A stretch of DNA of 64,000 nt from RBG-16-66-20 sp036262835 (GTDB lineage: Bacteria > Pseudomonadota > Gammaproteobacteria > Burkholderiales > SG8-39). Each line of letters begins with the position of its first letter. Position 1 is the first letter of the stretch. This document shows positions 1-7,988 of the stretch, piece by piece. The DNA lies in contig DATAID010000021.1 in NCBI GenBank assembly GCA_036262835.1, positions 1 through 64,000 of the forward strand. Reading direction: 5' to 3'. The position numbers and the translations under genes were made by a program. The notes under the pieces were generated by a model. That model saw only the letters and a program-made list of their open reading frames with translations, did no database searches and was not told where the DNA came from.

Positions 1-2005
1 AAAGGGTCGAGAGCACGTCGTCCGTCAGTTCCTTGAGGTTGTTCGTGATCGCCGACTCCGCCGGGCTCGTCGTGCGACGGTCCTCGATGAAGCTTGCGAT
101 CGTCGTCTCGCCGTCGTCGCCCACGGGCGTCTCGAGCGAGATCGGCTGCTGCGCGATCTTGAGCGCCTTACGGACCTTCCACGCCTGCATGTCCAGCCGC
201 TTGGCGAGCTCTTCGTTCGTCGGCTCGCGGCCGAGCTCCTGAACCATCAGGCGCTGGGTGCGGAGGATCTTGTTGATGACCTCGACCATGTGGACGGGGA
301 CGCGGATCGTGCGGCCCTGGTCCGCGATCGCCCGCGTGACGGCCTGGCGGATCCACCACGTCGCGTACGTTGAGAACTTGTAGCCCCTGCGCCAGTCGAA
401 CTTCTCGACCGCGCGCATCAGCCCGATGTTGCCCTCCTGGATCAGATCGAGGAAGTGCAGGCCGCGGTTGATATAGTTCTTCGCGATCGAGATCACGAGG
501 CGGAGGTTCGCCTCGGTCATCTCGCGCTTGGCGCGGCGGGCCTTGGCTTCGCCCGTCGACATCTGCTTGTTGATCTCCTTCAGGTCCTTGATCGCGATGC
601 CGATCTTCTGCTGCACGCCCTGGATGTTGCCGAGGAGCTCCAGCACCGAGGGCTCGAGCCGCACCAGCGCCTCGCTCCAGGCGTTGCCGGCGTTGATCTC
701 GGCCGTCAGCCAGCGCTTGGAGCCTTCTGCGCCCGCGTACACCTTGATGAAGTGCGCGCGCGGCATGTTCGCCTTGTTGACGAGGATGTCCTGGATCTTG
801 CGCTCGTGCGAGCGCACTTCCTCCACCAGGCTCCTCACGCTGTCGCACAGGCGCTCGACGGTGCGCGCCGTGAAGCGGATCAGCATCAGCTCGTTGGTGA
901 TCTGGTCGCGCACGCGCAGGTAGTCCTTGTCGCGCGAGCCCTTGTTCTCGAGCGCCTTCTTCAGCTTCTCGAAAAGCCGCTTGATGCGCGCGAATTTCTC
1001 CAGCGTCTCGCCTTTCAGCTTGAGCAGGCTCGCGGTGTGAGCGGCGTTCTCTTCTTCCTCTGAGGCGCCTTCCTCTTCCTCGATCTGCTCTTCTTCCTCT
1101 TCCTCGGTGGGTTCGGGAGCGGCGGCAGCCCGCTTCGGATCGAAATCGTCCTTGGCGTTCGGGTCGATGAGGCCATCCACGACCTCGTCGATCCTCAGCT
1201 CGTCCTTCTCCACTTTGTCGGCGAGATCGAGGATCTCGGTGATGGTGGTCGGGCAGGCGCTGATCGCCTGCACCATGTGGCGCAGGCCCTCTTCGATGCG
1301 CTTGGCGATCTCGATTTCGCCCTCGCGCGTGAGGAGCTCGACCGAGCCCATCTCGCGCATGTACATGCGCACCGGATCGGTGGTGCGGCCGAATTCCGAG
1401 TCGACCGTCGCGAGCGCGGCCTCGGCCTGCTCCTCGACATCGTCCTCGGCGGATGCGGCCGCCGGCTGGTCCGGGCTGGTAAGCAGCTGCTCCTGGTCGG
1501 GCGCCTGGTCGTAGACCTGGATCCCCATGTCGCCGAAGGTGGAGATGATCGCCTCGATCTGCTCGGCGTCCACGAGGTCGTCGGGCAGGTGGTCGTTGAT
1601 CTCCGAATAGGTGAGGAAGCCGCGGTCCTTGCCGAGCTTGATCAGGTTCTTGAGCCGCGTGCGCCGGGTCTCGGCGTCTTCCTTCGGCAGCTCGGGCGGG
1701 ATGAGCCAGGCGTCTTTCTTGCCTTTGCGGCCCGGACGGCCCTTGCCCTTCGCCTTGACGGCCGCGACGTTGGCTTCGAGAAGCTCAAGCGCCTGCTTGG
1801 CGCTGACCTTGCCTTTTTTCTTGTCGTCGGCTTTCGGCGCCGCGGCTTTGGGCGCAAGCGTCTTCTTGGCCGCAACCTTCTTGAGCGGCTGCTTTTTCGC
1901 CGGCTTGGCGGCGTGCGATTTCTTTTTCAGATGCTTGATTTTGAGAGCTTTTTTCTTGCCGTGCGGCGACCCGCTCGATTTCGACTTGCGCTTGGCTTTG
2001 GCCAT
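1..2005 (-). CDS. rpoD: RNA polymerase primary sigma factor RpoD (3' end cut by window)
   Basis: Primary (sigma-70) factor directing RNA polymerase to housekeeping promoters. About 668 codons are present. Residues 1-75 are a Lys/Ala-rich basic tail. Region 1.1 follows, then region 1.2 (DPVRMYMREMGSVELLTREG), an acidic non-conserved insert rich in Glu, and region 2 with the core-binding and -10 recognition segment (NLRLVISIAKNYINRG, DLIQEGNIGLMRAVEKFDWR, YKFSTYATWWIRQA). Region 3 follows. The window edge removes region 4, roughly the last 70 residues, so this is a truncation by sampling, not a pseudogene. It is the last gene of the rpsU-yqeY-dnaG-rpoD block. The ATG at 2005 is chosen because the basic tail is typical of betaproteobacterial RpoD. 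A start this far from dnaG (109 bases) allows its own promoter. Confidence 0.98.
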   Translation of the reverse strand, partial: MAKAKRKSKSSGSPHGKKKALKIKHLKKKSHAAKPAKKQPLKKVAAKKTLAPKAAAPKADDKKKGKVSAKQALELLEANVAAVKAKGKGRPGRKGKKDAWLIPPELPKEDAETRRTRLKNLIKLGKDRGFLTYSEINDHLPDDLVDAEQIEAIISTFGDMGIQVYDQAPDQEQLLTSPDQPAAASAEDDVEEQAEAALATVDSEFGRTTDPVRMYMREMGSVELLTREGEIEIAKRIEEGLRHMVQAISACPTTITEILDLADKVEKDELRIDEVVDGLIDPNAKDDFDPKRAAAAPEPTEEEEEEQIEEEEGASEEEENAAHTASLLKLKGETLEKFARIKRLFEKLKKALENKGSRDKDYLRVRDQITNELMLIRFTARTVERLCDSVRSLVEEVRSHERKIQDILVNKANMPRAHFIKVYAGAEGSKRWLTAEINAGNAWSEALVRLEPSVLELLGNIQGVQQKIGIAIKDLKEINKQMSTGEAKARRAKREMTEANLRLVISIAKNYINRGLHFLDLIQEGNIGLMRAVEKFDWRRGYKFSTYATWWIRQAVTRAIADQGRTIRVPVHMVEVINKILRTQRLMVQELGREPTNEELAKRLDMQAWKVRKALKIAQQPISLETPVGDDGETTIASFIEDRRTTSPAESAITNNLKELTDDVLSTL

Positions 2006-2059
2006 CTTGCCTCGTGGATGCCCTCAGCTTAGAGCCGGGGGAGGGAAAAAAAGTGCGCG

Positions 2060-2065
2060 ATTCTA
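2060..2065 (-). promoter_or_regulatory. possible -10 element ahead of rpoD
   Basis: TAGAAT (5 of 6 to TATAAT) lies on the minus strand 55 bases upstream of the rpoD ATG, in the 109-base dnaG-rpoD spacer. No good -35 is visible at 16-18 bases, so this is only a candidate for an rpoD-specific start. Confidence 0.25.
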
Positions 2066-2105
2066 CCCTACGAAAACAAATTTGCGTCGGGAAAAATCCG
2101 TTCCA

Positions 2106-2125
2106 GCCCCGGGGTCAGCCGGGGC
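2106..2125 (-). terminator. GC hairpin at the dnaG 3' end
   Basis: A 7-bp stem (GCCCCGG / CCGGGGC, 6-base loop) spans the dnaG stop codon. A T-run follows about 10 bases later, not directly. It could attenuate dnaG-to-rpoD read-through; as an intrinsic terminator it is weak. Confidence 0.3.
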
Positions 2126-3863
2126 GAACTTTCGACTCGAAAGCCCGGCGTTCCTCGGCCGTCGCAGTGCCCTTGAGGATCTTCTGGCGAAGCAGCCGGT
2201 CGGCTTCGGGCACCCGCGTCCTCAGGCGCTCGAGCGTCTCCCGGAACTCGCCCACCGCATCGTTCTCCGGGAGCTTCAGCTCCATATGGAGCTTGGCGTG
2301 CGCGCTTTCAAGCAGCTCGGCGTGACGGGCGCCCTGGATGAGCTCGGTCACCTGCCCCCCCGAGATCGCCTCCGGATCGGCGGTGCCGCGCACGATCTCC
2401 ACCCACTCGAGCATCGCCTGCGACTCGGCCAACGCCGGGTTGAGCTGCGCGGTGTCGATCTCAAGGGCGAGGTCGGGCCTGGCAAACATGAACGTCAAGA
2501 GCTTGTTTTCCAGCGTCTGGGTCACGACTTGCGGCTTTGCAGGCGACGGCCGGGTAAATCCGCTGCTCGCGCCGCCCGGGGAGCGCAGCTCGAGCAGCCG
2601 CTCGGCCTCCTCCTGCGAGACCTGGGCGAGCTCGGCGACCGCCTTCACGACCTGGAGCTTCAAGGCCGGTGCGGCGACCTTCTGAACGAGGGGCTTGGCC
2701 GTCACGAGCAGGCGCGAGCGGCCTTCGGCGGTGCCGAGGTCGGCGCCGGCGCGCAGCTCGGCGAGCAGGAAGGCGGAAAGCGTCGGCGCCTCGCGCACCA
2801 GGCGCTCGAAGGCGTCCTTGCCGTGCTTGCGGATGTAGGTGTCGGGGTCGTCCTCCTCGGGCAGGAAGAGAAACCGGATCGGCTTCGCGTCGGTCGCGAG
2901 CGGCAGGCTCACCTCGAGCGCGCGCCACGCGGCCTTGCGGCCGGCGGCATCGCCGTCGAACGAGAAGACGAGCTCGTCGGCCAGGCGCAGGAGCTTCGTC
3001 ACGTGCACCGGCGTGGTGGCCGTGCCCAACGTCGCGACCGCATAGCCGACGCCGAACTGCGCGAGCGCCACCACGTCCATGTAGCCTTCCACGACGAGCA
3101 CCCGGCCCGAATTGCGAAGCGCATCGCGCGCCTGCACCAGGCCATAAACTTCCCGGCCTTTTTCGAACACCGGCGTCTCGGGGGAGTTCAGGTACTTGGG
3201 CGTGTCCTCGTCGTTGATGACGCGGCCGCCGAAGCCGATCACCGCGCCGCGCGCATTGAAGATGGGGAACACGATGCGATCGCGCAGCCGGTCGTAGCGT
3301 TTTCCGTCCTGGTCGATGACCAATCCGCACTCGACAAGAGAAGCGTCGGAATAATTCTCAAAACACCCCTTCAAACCTTGCCAGCCCGCCGGCGCGTAGC
3401 CCATGCGAAAGCGCGCGGCAATTTCGCCGGTCAAGCCGCGCCGCTTCAGGTAGTCGATCGCGCGCGGCGATTTCTTCAGCTCCGCCCGGTAGAACTCCAT
3501 CGCGCGCTCGAGAACCGAATAGAGGTCGGTCGCGCGCTCCTTTTGCTGGATCTCCTGCGGGGTGCGAGGCTGCCATTCCGGGACCTGCATGCCGACGCCG
3601 GCGGCAAGGTCCTTCACCGCATCGACGTAGCCCATGCCGCCGTAGGACATGAGAAAGCCGATGGCGTTGCCGTGCGCGCCGCAGCCGAAGCAGTGATAGA
3701 ACTGCTTACTCGGGCTGACGGAGAAGGACGGCGTCTTCTCGTTGTGGAACGGGCAGAGGCCGGAGAAGTTGGCGCCCGCTTTCTTCAGGCGCACATAGCG
3801 CGAGACGACTTCGACGACGTCGACTCGATTGAGGAGGTCCTGCTTGAAGGACTCTGGAATCAC
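2115..3863 (-). CDS. dnaG: DNA primase DnaG
   Basis: Synthesises RNA primers for lagging-strand replication and works with the DnaB helicase. The 582-residue length is normal. The N-terminal zinc-binding domain has Cys37, His40, Cys58 and Cys61 (GLCPFHNEKTPSFSVSP ... YHCFGCGAHG). The catalytic core follows, with the TOPRIM motif VLVVEGYMDVVAL and an acidic FSFDGDAAG motif near residues 255-310. The C-terminal third, which should bind DnaB, is less conserved. It lies downstream of yqeY with a 20-base gap and upstream of rpoD, so it is part of the macromolecular-synthesis block and probably co-transcribed from the rpsU promoter. Confidence 0.98.
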   Translation of the reverse strand: MIPESFKQDLLNRVDVVEVVSRYVRLKKAGANFSGLCPFHNEKTPSFSVSPSKQFYHCFGCGAHGNAIGFLMSYGGMGYVDAVKDLAAGVGMQVPEWQPRTPQEIQQKERATDLYSVLERAMEFYRAELKKSPRAIDYLKRRGLTGEIAARFRMGYAPAGWQGLKGCFENYSDASLVECGLVIDQDGKRYDRLRDRIVFPIFNARGAVIGFGGRVINDEDTPKYLNSPETPVFEKGREVYGLVQARDALRNSGRVLVVEGYMDVVALAQFGVGYAVATLGTATTPVHVTKLLRLADELVFSFDGDAAGRKAAWRALEVSLPLATDAKPIRFLFLPEEDDPDTYIRKHGKDAFERLVREAPTLSAFLLAELRAGADLGTAEGRSRLLVTAKPLVQKVAAPALKLQVVKAVAELAQVSQEEAERLLELRSPGGASSGFTRPSPAKPQVVTQTLENKLLTFMFARPDLALEIDTAQLNPALAESQAMLEWVEIVRGTADPEAISGGQVTELIQGARHAELLESAHAKLHMELKLPENDAVGEFRETLERLRTRVPEADRLLRQKILKGTATAEERRAFESKVRPG

Positions 3864-3883
3864 GGCGCGCCTGCGCCGTCAGA

Positions 3884-4330
3884 TTAACCGCCGAGCTTTG
3901 CTTTGACTAGGCCCGAAACCCTGCCCATGTCGGCCTTGCCCGCGAGCTTCGGTTTGAGGACGCCCATCACCTTGCCCATGTCCTTGACGCCGGCGGCGCC
4001 CGACTGGGAAATCGCGGCAGCGACTTCCTTCTCGATCTCGGCTTCCGAGAGCTGCTGCGGCAGGTAGGCGGAGAGCACGCCCACCTCGAATTTCTCGTTG
4101 TCGGCGAGGTCGTTGCGGCCGGCCTTTTCGAATTGCGCGATCGACTCGCGCCGCTGCTTGAGCATCTTGTCGACGATGCCGAGGACGGCCGCGTCGTCGA
4201 GCTCGACGCGCTCGTCGACTTCCTTCTGCTTCATCGCGGCGAGCAGCAGCCGCACGGCGGAGAGGCGCGCACTGTCCTTGGCGCGCATCGCCGCCTTCAT
4301 GTCATCCTGGATTTTGGACTTGAGGGTCGT
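3884..4330 (-). CDS. yqeY: GatB/YqeY domain protein with apparent ACG start
   Basis: Small protein of the GatB/YqeY family, resembling the C-terminal tRNA-interacting domain of the GatB amidotransferase subunit; its cellular role is not settled. From 4330 it is 148 residues, the usual family length, ending MGRVSGLVKAKLGG. The family normally begins M-S/T-L-K-x-x-I-x-x-D-M-K. Here the codons read ACG-ACC-CTC-AAG and continue into the conserved TLKSKIQDDMKAAM, so the expected initiator ATG is an ACG. That ACG lies 2 bases after the rpsU stop codon. The first in-frame ATG is at 4300, preceded by AGGA, but it would drop ten conserved residues. The gene sits between rpsU and dnaG. Confidence 0.9.
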   Translation of the reverse strand, partial: TTLKSKIQDDMKAAMRAKDSARLSAVRLLLAAMKQKEVDERVELDDAAVLGIVDKMLKQRRESIAQFEKAGRNDLADNEKFEVGVLSAYLPQQLSEAEIEKEVAAAISQSGAAGVKDMGKVMGVLKPKLAGKADMGRVSGLVKAKLGG

Positions 4331-4332
4331 GG

Positions 4333-4545
4333 CTAGTACAGCTTCTGCGGCAGCATCTGGCTGCGCAGGCGCTTGTGATGGCGCTTGACCGCGGCGGCGA
4401 GCTTCCTCTTTCTCTCCGTGGTCGGCTTCTCGTAGTACTCGCGAGCGCGCAGCTCGGTGAGAAGGCCCGTCTTCTCGACGGTGCGCTTGAAGCGGCGCAT
4501 GGCCACTTCGAAGGGCTCGTTTTCCTTGACTCGTACGGTCGGCAT
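4333..4545 (-). CDS. rpsU: 30S ribosomal protein S21
   Basis: Small-subunit protein S21, needed for initiation on natural mRNAs. It has 70 residues from MPTVRVKENEPFEVAMRRFK to the basic C-terminus ending LPQKLY, the standard betaproteobacterial length. The start at 4545 is preceded by AGGAAG at good spacing. An in-frame upstream extension to 4617 would run into the tsaD start region and is not part of the family. It is the first gene of the block running to rpoD and has a strong-looking promoter directly upstream. Confidence 0.97.
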   Translation of the reverse strand: MPTVRVKENEPFEVAMRRFKRTVEKTGLLTELRAREYYEKPTTERKRKLAAAVKRHHKRLRSQMLPQKLY

Positions 4546-4574
4546 TCCGCTTCCTGGATTTCGCAAAGGGGCGG

Positions 4575-4602
4575 ATTGTATCAGAATCTCCTTTAAAGTC
4601 AT
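4575..4602 (-). promoter_or_regulatory. extended -10 promoter for the rpsU-dnaG-rpoD block
   Basis: On the minus strand, ATGACT (4 of 6 to the -35 consensus), a 16-base spacer and TACAAT (5 of 6) are present. The -10 is preceded by TGA, giving the extended TGnTAnnnT form. The -35 overlaps the start codon of divergent tsaD. The predicted start is about 20 bases before the S21 ribosome-binding site. Confidence 0.55.
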
Positions 4603-5611
4603 GCTCATCCTCGGCATCGAGTCCTCCTGCGACGAGACCGGCCTCGCGCTCTACGACAGCGCGGCCGGTCGGCTCCTCGCCCACGCCGTGCACTCGCAGA
4701 CCGCCATGCACGAGGCCTATGGGGGCGTCGTGCCCGAGCTTGCTTCGCGCGACCACCTGCGGCGCCTTGTCCCCCTGTCGCGAAAGGTTTTGAAGGATTC
4801 CGGCAAGGCGGAAAAAGACGTCTCCGCCGTCGCCTACACCCAAGGCCCCGGCCTGGCCGGGGCGCTCCTCGCCGGGGCTGCCTTCGCGCGCGGGCTCGCT
4901 TTCTCGCTCGGCATCCCGGCGATCGGCATCCATCACCTCGAAGGCCATCTTCTTTCCCCGTTGCTCTCAGCGCGGGCCCCGCGTTTTCCTTTCGTGGCCC
5001 TGCTCGTTTCCGGCGGCCATACGCAGCTCATGCGCGTGGCAGGCGTCGGCCGCTACGAGCTGCTCGGCGAAACCCGGGACGACGCCGCGGGCGAGGCGTT
5101 CGACAAGACCGCCAAGGTGCTCGGCCTCGGTTATCCCGGCGGCCCGGCGCTCTCGAAGCTCGCCGAGTCCGGGCAAGCCGGCCGCTACAAGCTGCCGCGG
5201 CCGATGATGGGCAGTGGTGATCTAAACTTCAGCTTCTCGGGGCTGAAGACCGCGGTCATCACGCAGTTGAAGAACGATCCGGCCACTTCTCCTCCCGAGC
5301 TTGCGCGCGCCTTTGTGGAGGCGATCGTCGACGTGCTGGTCGCCAAATGCACCGCCGCGATCGACAAGAGCGCGCTCACGCAGCTCGTGGTGGCGGGCGG
5401 CGTGGGCGCCAACAAGCAATTGCGCGCCGCGCTCGACGCGCAGGCGAAGAAGCGCGGCTTCGACGTGTTCTATCCCGAGCCGGAGCTTTGCACCGACAAC
5501 GGCGCGATGATCGCGCTCGCCGCCGCGTTGCGGATGAAAGAAGGGGTTTCCGTGACTTCGAAGGAAACCAGCTTCAGCGTCAGACCGCGCTGGGACCTTG
5601 CCGCGGTCTAG
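4601..5611 (+). CDS. tsaD: tRNA N6-threonylcarbamoyladenosine transferase subunit TsaD
   Basis: Transfers the threonylcarbamoyl group from TC-AMP to A37 of ANN-decoding tRNAs, acting with TsaB and TsaE in the cytosol. It has 336 residues, matching the family. The N-terminal ASKHA signature is LILGIESSCDETGLALYD. The metal-binding motif HLEGH is at residues 112-116, followed by the phosphate-binding segment LLVSGGHTQLM and, near the C-terminus, VVAGGVGANKQLR and CTDNGAMIA. The start at 4601 is fixed by this N-terminus. It diverges from rpsU across 55 bases, a common betaproteobacterial arrangement. Its stop codon shares CTAG with the stop codon of convergent panE. The partner enzyme TsaC/Sua5 is also in this window, at 24926. 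Confidence 0.98.
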   Translation: MLILGIESSCDETGLALYDSAAGRLLAHAVHSQTAMHEAYGGVVPELASRDHLRRLVPLSRKVLKDSGKAEKDVSAVAYTQGPGLAGALLAGAAFARGLAFSLGIPAIGIHHLEGHLLSPLLSARAPRFPFVALLVSGGHTQLMRVAGVGRYELLGETRDDAAGEAFDKTAKVLGLGYPGGPALSKLAESGQAGRYKLPRPMMGSGDLNFSFSGLKTAVITQLKNDPATSPPELARAFVEAIVDVLVAKCTAAIDKSALTQLVVAGGVGANKQLRAALDAQAKKRGFDVFYPEPELCTDNGAMIALAAALRMKEGVSVTSKETSFSVRPRWDLAAV

Positions 5612-6552
5612 CCCGTCGGTTTCAAGCCCTTTTCCCGCCTGCGACGATTTTCGTAGGCGCGCACGTGCGTGACGGCCATTTCCAGCGTGGGCGCGGCGAG
5701 CGAATGCTTGCGCGCGTAGCCGAGGAGCGACCCGAGAATGTGCTCGCCCTCGGCCGGCCCGCCGTTCTCGATGTCGTGCAGCATGGAGGCGGAAAAGGTC
5801 GAGCCCTTCTTCGTCAGGATGGCGCGGTGGTTCGCAAGCACGGCCTCCGGCGTCGCGAAGCCCTCGGCTTTGGCAATGCCGGCGTTTTCGCCCAGCAGCG
5901 TCAGCACCCGTCTTTCCCCTGCCTCGTCGGCGACGATGTCGCCCACCGTCGCCCGCATCAGGCAGGTCATCCCGGCGAGCGTGGCGAGCAGCACCCACTT
6001 GTCCCACACCGCCTGCTCGATCTTCGGCTCGAGCTTCCAGTCGAAGTTGACGCCCTTCAGCACCGCCGCAAAGGCTTCGCACACGGCGGCCTGCGCCGGC
6101 GCGCGCGGCCCGAAAGCGATGCGATGGAATTCGTTGAAGTGGTCGACTTCGCCGCTCGGCGAGAGCTTCGTGCCGATGTAGGCGACGCCGCCCAGCACCC
6201 GCTCGCGGCCGAAACGCTTGTCCAGCACCTCGTAGTGCGCGATGCCGTTAAGGAACGGCATGACACGGGTCTTCGCATCGACCGCGGGCGCAATGGCGTC
6301 GATCGCGCTTTGCAGGTCGTAGGCTTTCGCCGTGAAGAGCACGAGGTCGTAGCCGCCCCTCACCTCGTCCTGCGTCACGCACTTCACCTCCAGCCGGGCG
6401 TTGCCGAACCTGCTCTTGATGCGCAGGCCGTCGCGCTTGAGCGCCTCGGCGCGCTTCGGACGCACGAGGAACGTCACGTCGGCCTTGTTTTCCACCAGGC
6501 GGCCGCCGAAATAGCCGCCCACGCCGCCGGCGCCCAGAATCAGGATCTTCAT
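5608..6552 (-). CDS. panE: 2-dehydropantoate 2-reductase (ketopantoate reductase)
   Basis: NADPH-dependent reduction of ketopantoate to pantoate in pantothenate/CoA biosynthesis. The 314-residue protein starts with the Rossmann motif ILILGAGGVGGYFGGRL. It has the family TAKAYDLQSAI segment carrying the catalytic lysine, MPFLNGIAHYEVL, and an ApbA-type C-terminal helical domain with WDKWVLLATLAGMTCLMR. The ATG overlaps the plsY stop codon by 4 bases, so the two are translationally coupled. Several PanE-fold proteins act on other ketoacids, so the substrate is probable, not certain. Confidence 0.88.
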   Translation of the reverse strand: MKILILGAGGVGGYFGGRLVENKADVTFLVRPKRAEALKRDGLRIKSRFGNARLEVKCVTQDEVRGGYDLVLFTAKAYDLQSAIDAIAPAVDAKTRVMPFLNGIAHYEVLDKRFGRERVLGGVAYIGTKLSPSGEVDHFNEFHRIAFGPRAPAQAAVCEAFAAVLKGVNFDWKLEPKIEQAVWDKWVLLATLAGMTCLMRATVGDIVADEAGERRVLTLLGENAGIAKAEGFATPEAVLANHRAILTKKGSTFSASMLHDIENGGPAEGEHILGSLLGYARKHSLAAPTLEMAVTHVRAYENRRRREKGLKPTG

Positions 6553-7154
6553 GCTTTCTTCTCACCCAGACGAGGTTCGGTTCCGCTGACGAGGCGCTTG
6601 ATGTTGGCCGCGTGCCGCCAAATGATGAGCAATGCCATGGCCGCGACCGCCCAGGTCACGGGCCTCTCGCCGAAAAGCCAGAAGGACCAGAACACGGCGA
6701 AGGCCGACGCGATGAGCGACGCAAGCGACACCATGCGAAAGAACGCGACGATCACGGCGAACGTCGCCAGCGGACCAAGCCCGAGCCAGGGATCGATCGC
6801 GAGCAGAACGCCCACGGCGGTCGCCACGCCTTTGCCACCCTTGAAGCCGTGGTAGACGGGATAGAGATGGCCGAGGAACGCCATCGCGCCGGCGATCGGC
6901 GCGTCGATCCCGTACGCCGGCGCCTCGCCTGTATAGAGAACGGTGAGGCCGACGGCGAGCGCCCCCTTGCCCGCATCGCCGATAAGCGTGAGCGCGGCGG
7001 CGGCCTTGCTGCCCGAGCGCAGCACGTTGGTCGCGCCGGGACTCTTCGAGCCGTAGCTGCGCGGGTCGGGCAGGCCCATGAGGCGGCTCACCAGGAGCGC
7101 GAAGGACACCGAGCCGAGAAGGTAGCCGAATAGCGCGATAAGCGCGGTCTGCAT
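6549..7154 (-). CDS. plsY: acyl-phosphate glycerol-3-phosphate acyltransferase PlsY
   Basis: Integral inner-membrane enzyme that acylates glycerol-3-phosphate using acyl-phosphate from PlsX, the first step of phospholipid synthesis. It has 201 residues with about five hydrophobic helices. The conserved motifs are visible: YGSKSPGATNVLRSGSKAAA, the glycine-rich HLYPVYHGFKGGKGVATA, and a C-terminal IWRHAANIKRL. It is first in the plsY-panE pair and diverges from folB across 33 bases. Confidence 0.96.
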   Translation of the reverse strand: MQTALIALFGYLLGSVSFALLVSRLMGLPDPRSYGSKSPGATNVLRSGSKAAAALTLIGDAGKGALAVGLTVLYTGEAPAYGIDAPIAGAMAFLGHLYPVYHGFKGGKGVATAVGVLLAIDPWLGLGPLATFAVIVAFFRMVSLASLIASAFAVFWSFWLFGERPVTWAVAAMALLIIWRHAANIKRLVSGTEPRLGEKKA

Positions 7155-7187
7155 GAGGCGCCAATTCTATTGCGTTACGATCCTTCC

Positions 7188-7553
7188 ATGGACTGCATCC
7201 AGATCCGGGATCTGCGCATCGAGGTGCTGATCGGCATCCACAAGCGCGAGCGCCACGTGCCGCAGACGGTGTCGATCGACCTCGACATCGGCATTCCGGG
7301 CGAGACCGTGTTCGCCTCCGACCGCGTCTCCGACACGATCGACTACGAGCAGGTTTCGATCCGCATCAAGGCCCTCGGCGCCGCCGGCCACTACAAGCTG
7401 GTCGAGACGCTCGCCGACCGGATCGCCAAGCTGCTGATGGAGGATTTCAAGGCGCCCTGGGTGAAAGTCAGCGCCTCGAAAATCGGCATCCTGCCCAACG
7501 CCAAGTTCGTCGGCGTCTCAATCAAGCGCGGCGTCGACAAGGGCGGGCGCTAG
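7188..7553 (+). CDS. folB: dihydroneopterin aldolase FolB
   Basis: Cleaves 7,8-dihydroneopterin to 6-hydroxymethyl-dihydropterin and glycolaldehyde in folate synthesis. It has 121 residues from the ATG at 7188. The upstream TTG at 7170 would only add non-family residues. The sequence follows the FolB pattern: IQIRDLRIEVLIGIHKRER at the start, DTIDYEQVSIRI in the middle, and a C-terminal SASKIGILPNAKFVGVSIKR. The gene pairs with divergent plsY as in many betaproteobacteria. Its last 36 bases overlap the 3' end of convergent ybaK. Confidence 0.95.
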   Translation: MDCIQIRDLRIEVLIGIHKRERHVPQTVSIDLDIGIPGETVFASDRVSDTIDYEQVSIRIKALGAAGHYKLVETLADRIAKLLMEDFKAPWVKVSASKIGILPNAKFVGVSIKRGVDKGGR

Positions 7554-7988
7554 GGTTCTCACGATCTCGGCGGGCGCGAGGCCGACCAGAAATCCGCGCC
7601 GGCCGCCGTTGATGTAGATCCGCGGCAGCGCGAGGATCGACCGCTCCATGTACACGGGAAGCTGCTTCTTGGTGCCGAAAGGCGAGGTCCCGCCGACCTG
7701 ATACCCGGAGTGGCGCTGCGCGACCTCGGGCTTGCACGGCTCCACGCGTTTCGCGCCGATCTGGCGCGCGAGGTTCTTGGTCGAGACCTTGCGATCGCCG
7801 TGCATGAGGACGAGCAGCGGCTTGGCCGCCTCGTCCTGCATGACGAGCGTCTTCACCACCTCGTGCTCGGGCACGCCCATCGCCGCGGAGCTGTGGCGCG
7901 TGCCGCCGTGCTCGACATAGTCGAACTCGTGGACGGTGTAGGCGACCTGCTGCGCCTTCAGAAACACGGTCGCGGGCGTATCAGCCAC
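7518..7988 (-). CDS. ybaK: YbaK/EbsC-type aminoacyl-tRNA deacylase
   Basis: Trans-editing protein that hydrolyses mischarged Cys-tRNA(Pro) in the cytosol. At 156 residues it is the usual single-domain size. Motifs include TPATVFLKAQQVAYTVHEFD, VVKTLVMQDEAAKPLLVLMHGDR with the lysine implicated in activity, and GYQVGGTSPFGTKKQLPVYM. It overlaps folB at the 3' end and the start of xerD by 8 bases at its own 5' end, consistent with an ldh2-xerD-ybaK transcript. Confidence 0.94.
   Translation of the reverse strand: MADTPATVFLKAQQVAYTVHEFDYVEHGGTRHSSAAMGVPEHEVVKTLVMQDEAAKPLLVLMHGDRKVSTKNLARQIGAKRVEPCKPEVAQRHSGYQVGGTSPFGTKKQLPVYMERSILALPRIYINGGRRGFLVGLAPAEIVRTLAPALVDAALD

Noticed and set aside
1611..3887. 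Very long plus-strand open frame opposite dnaG and rpoD
   Set aside because: High-GC codon bias leaves antisense frames open. The translation is Arg/Leu/His-rich with no recognisable motif, while the minus strand encodes unmistakable DnaG and RpoD.
3884..4948. 354-codon version of yqeY reading through rpsU into the tsaD region
   Set aside because: The extra N-terminus overlaps rpsU and the tsaD start in other frames and matches no family; YqeY proteins are about 148 residues.
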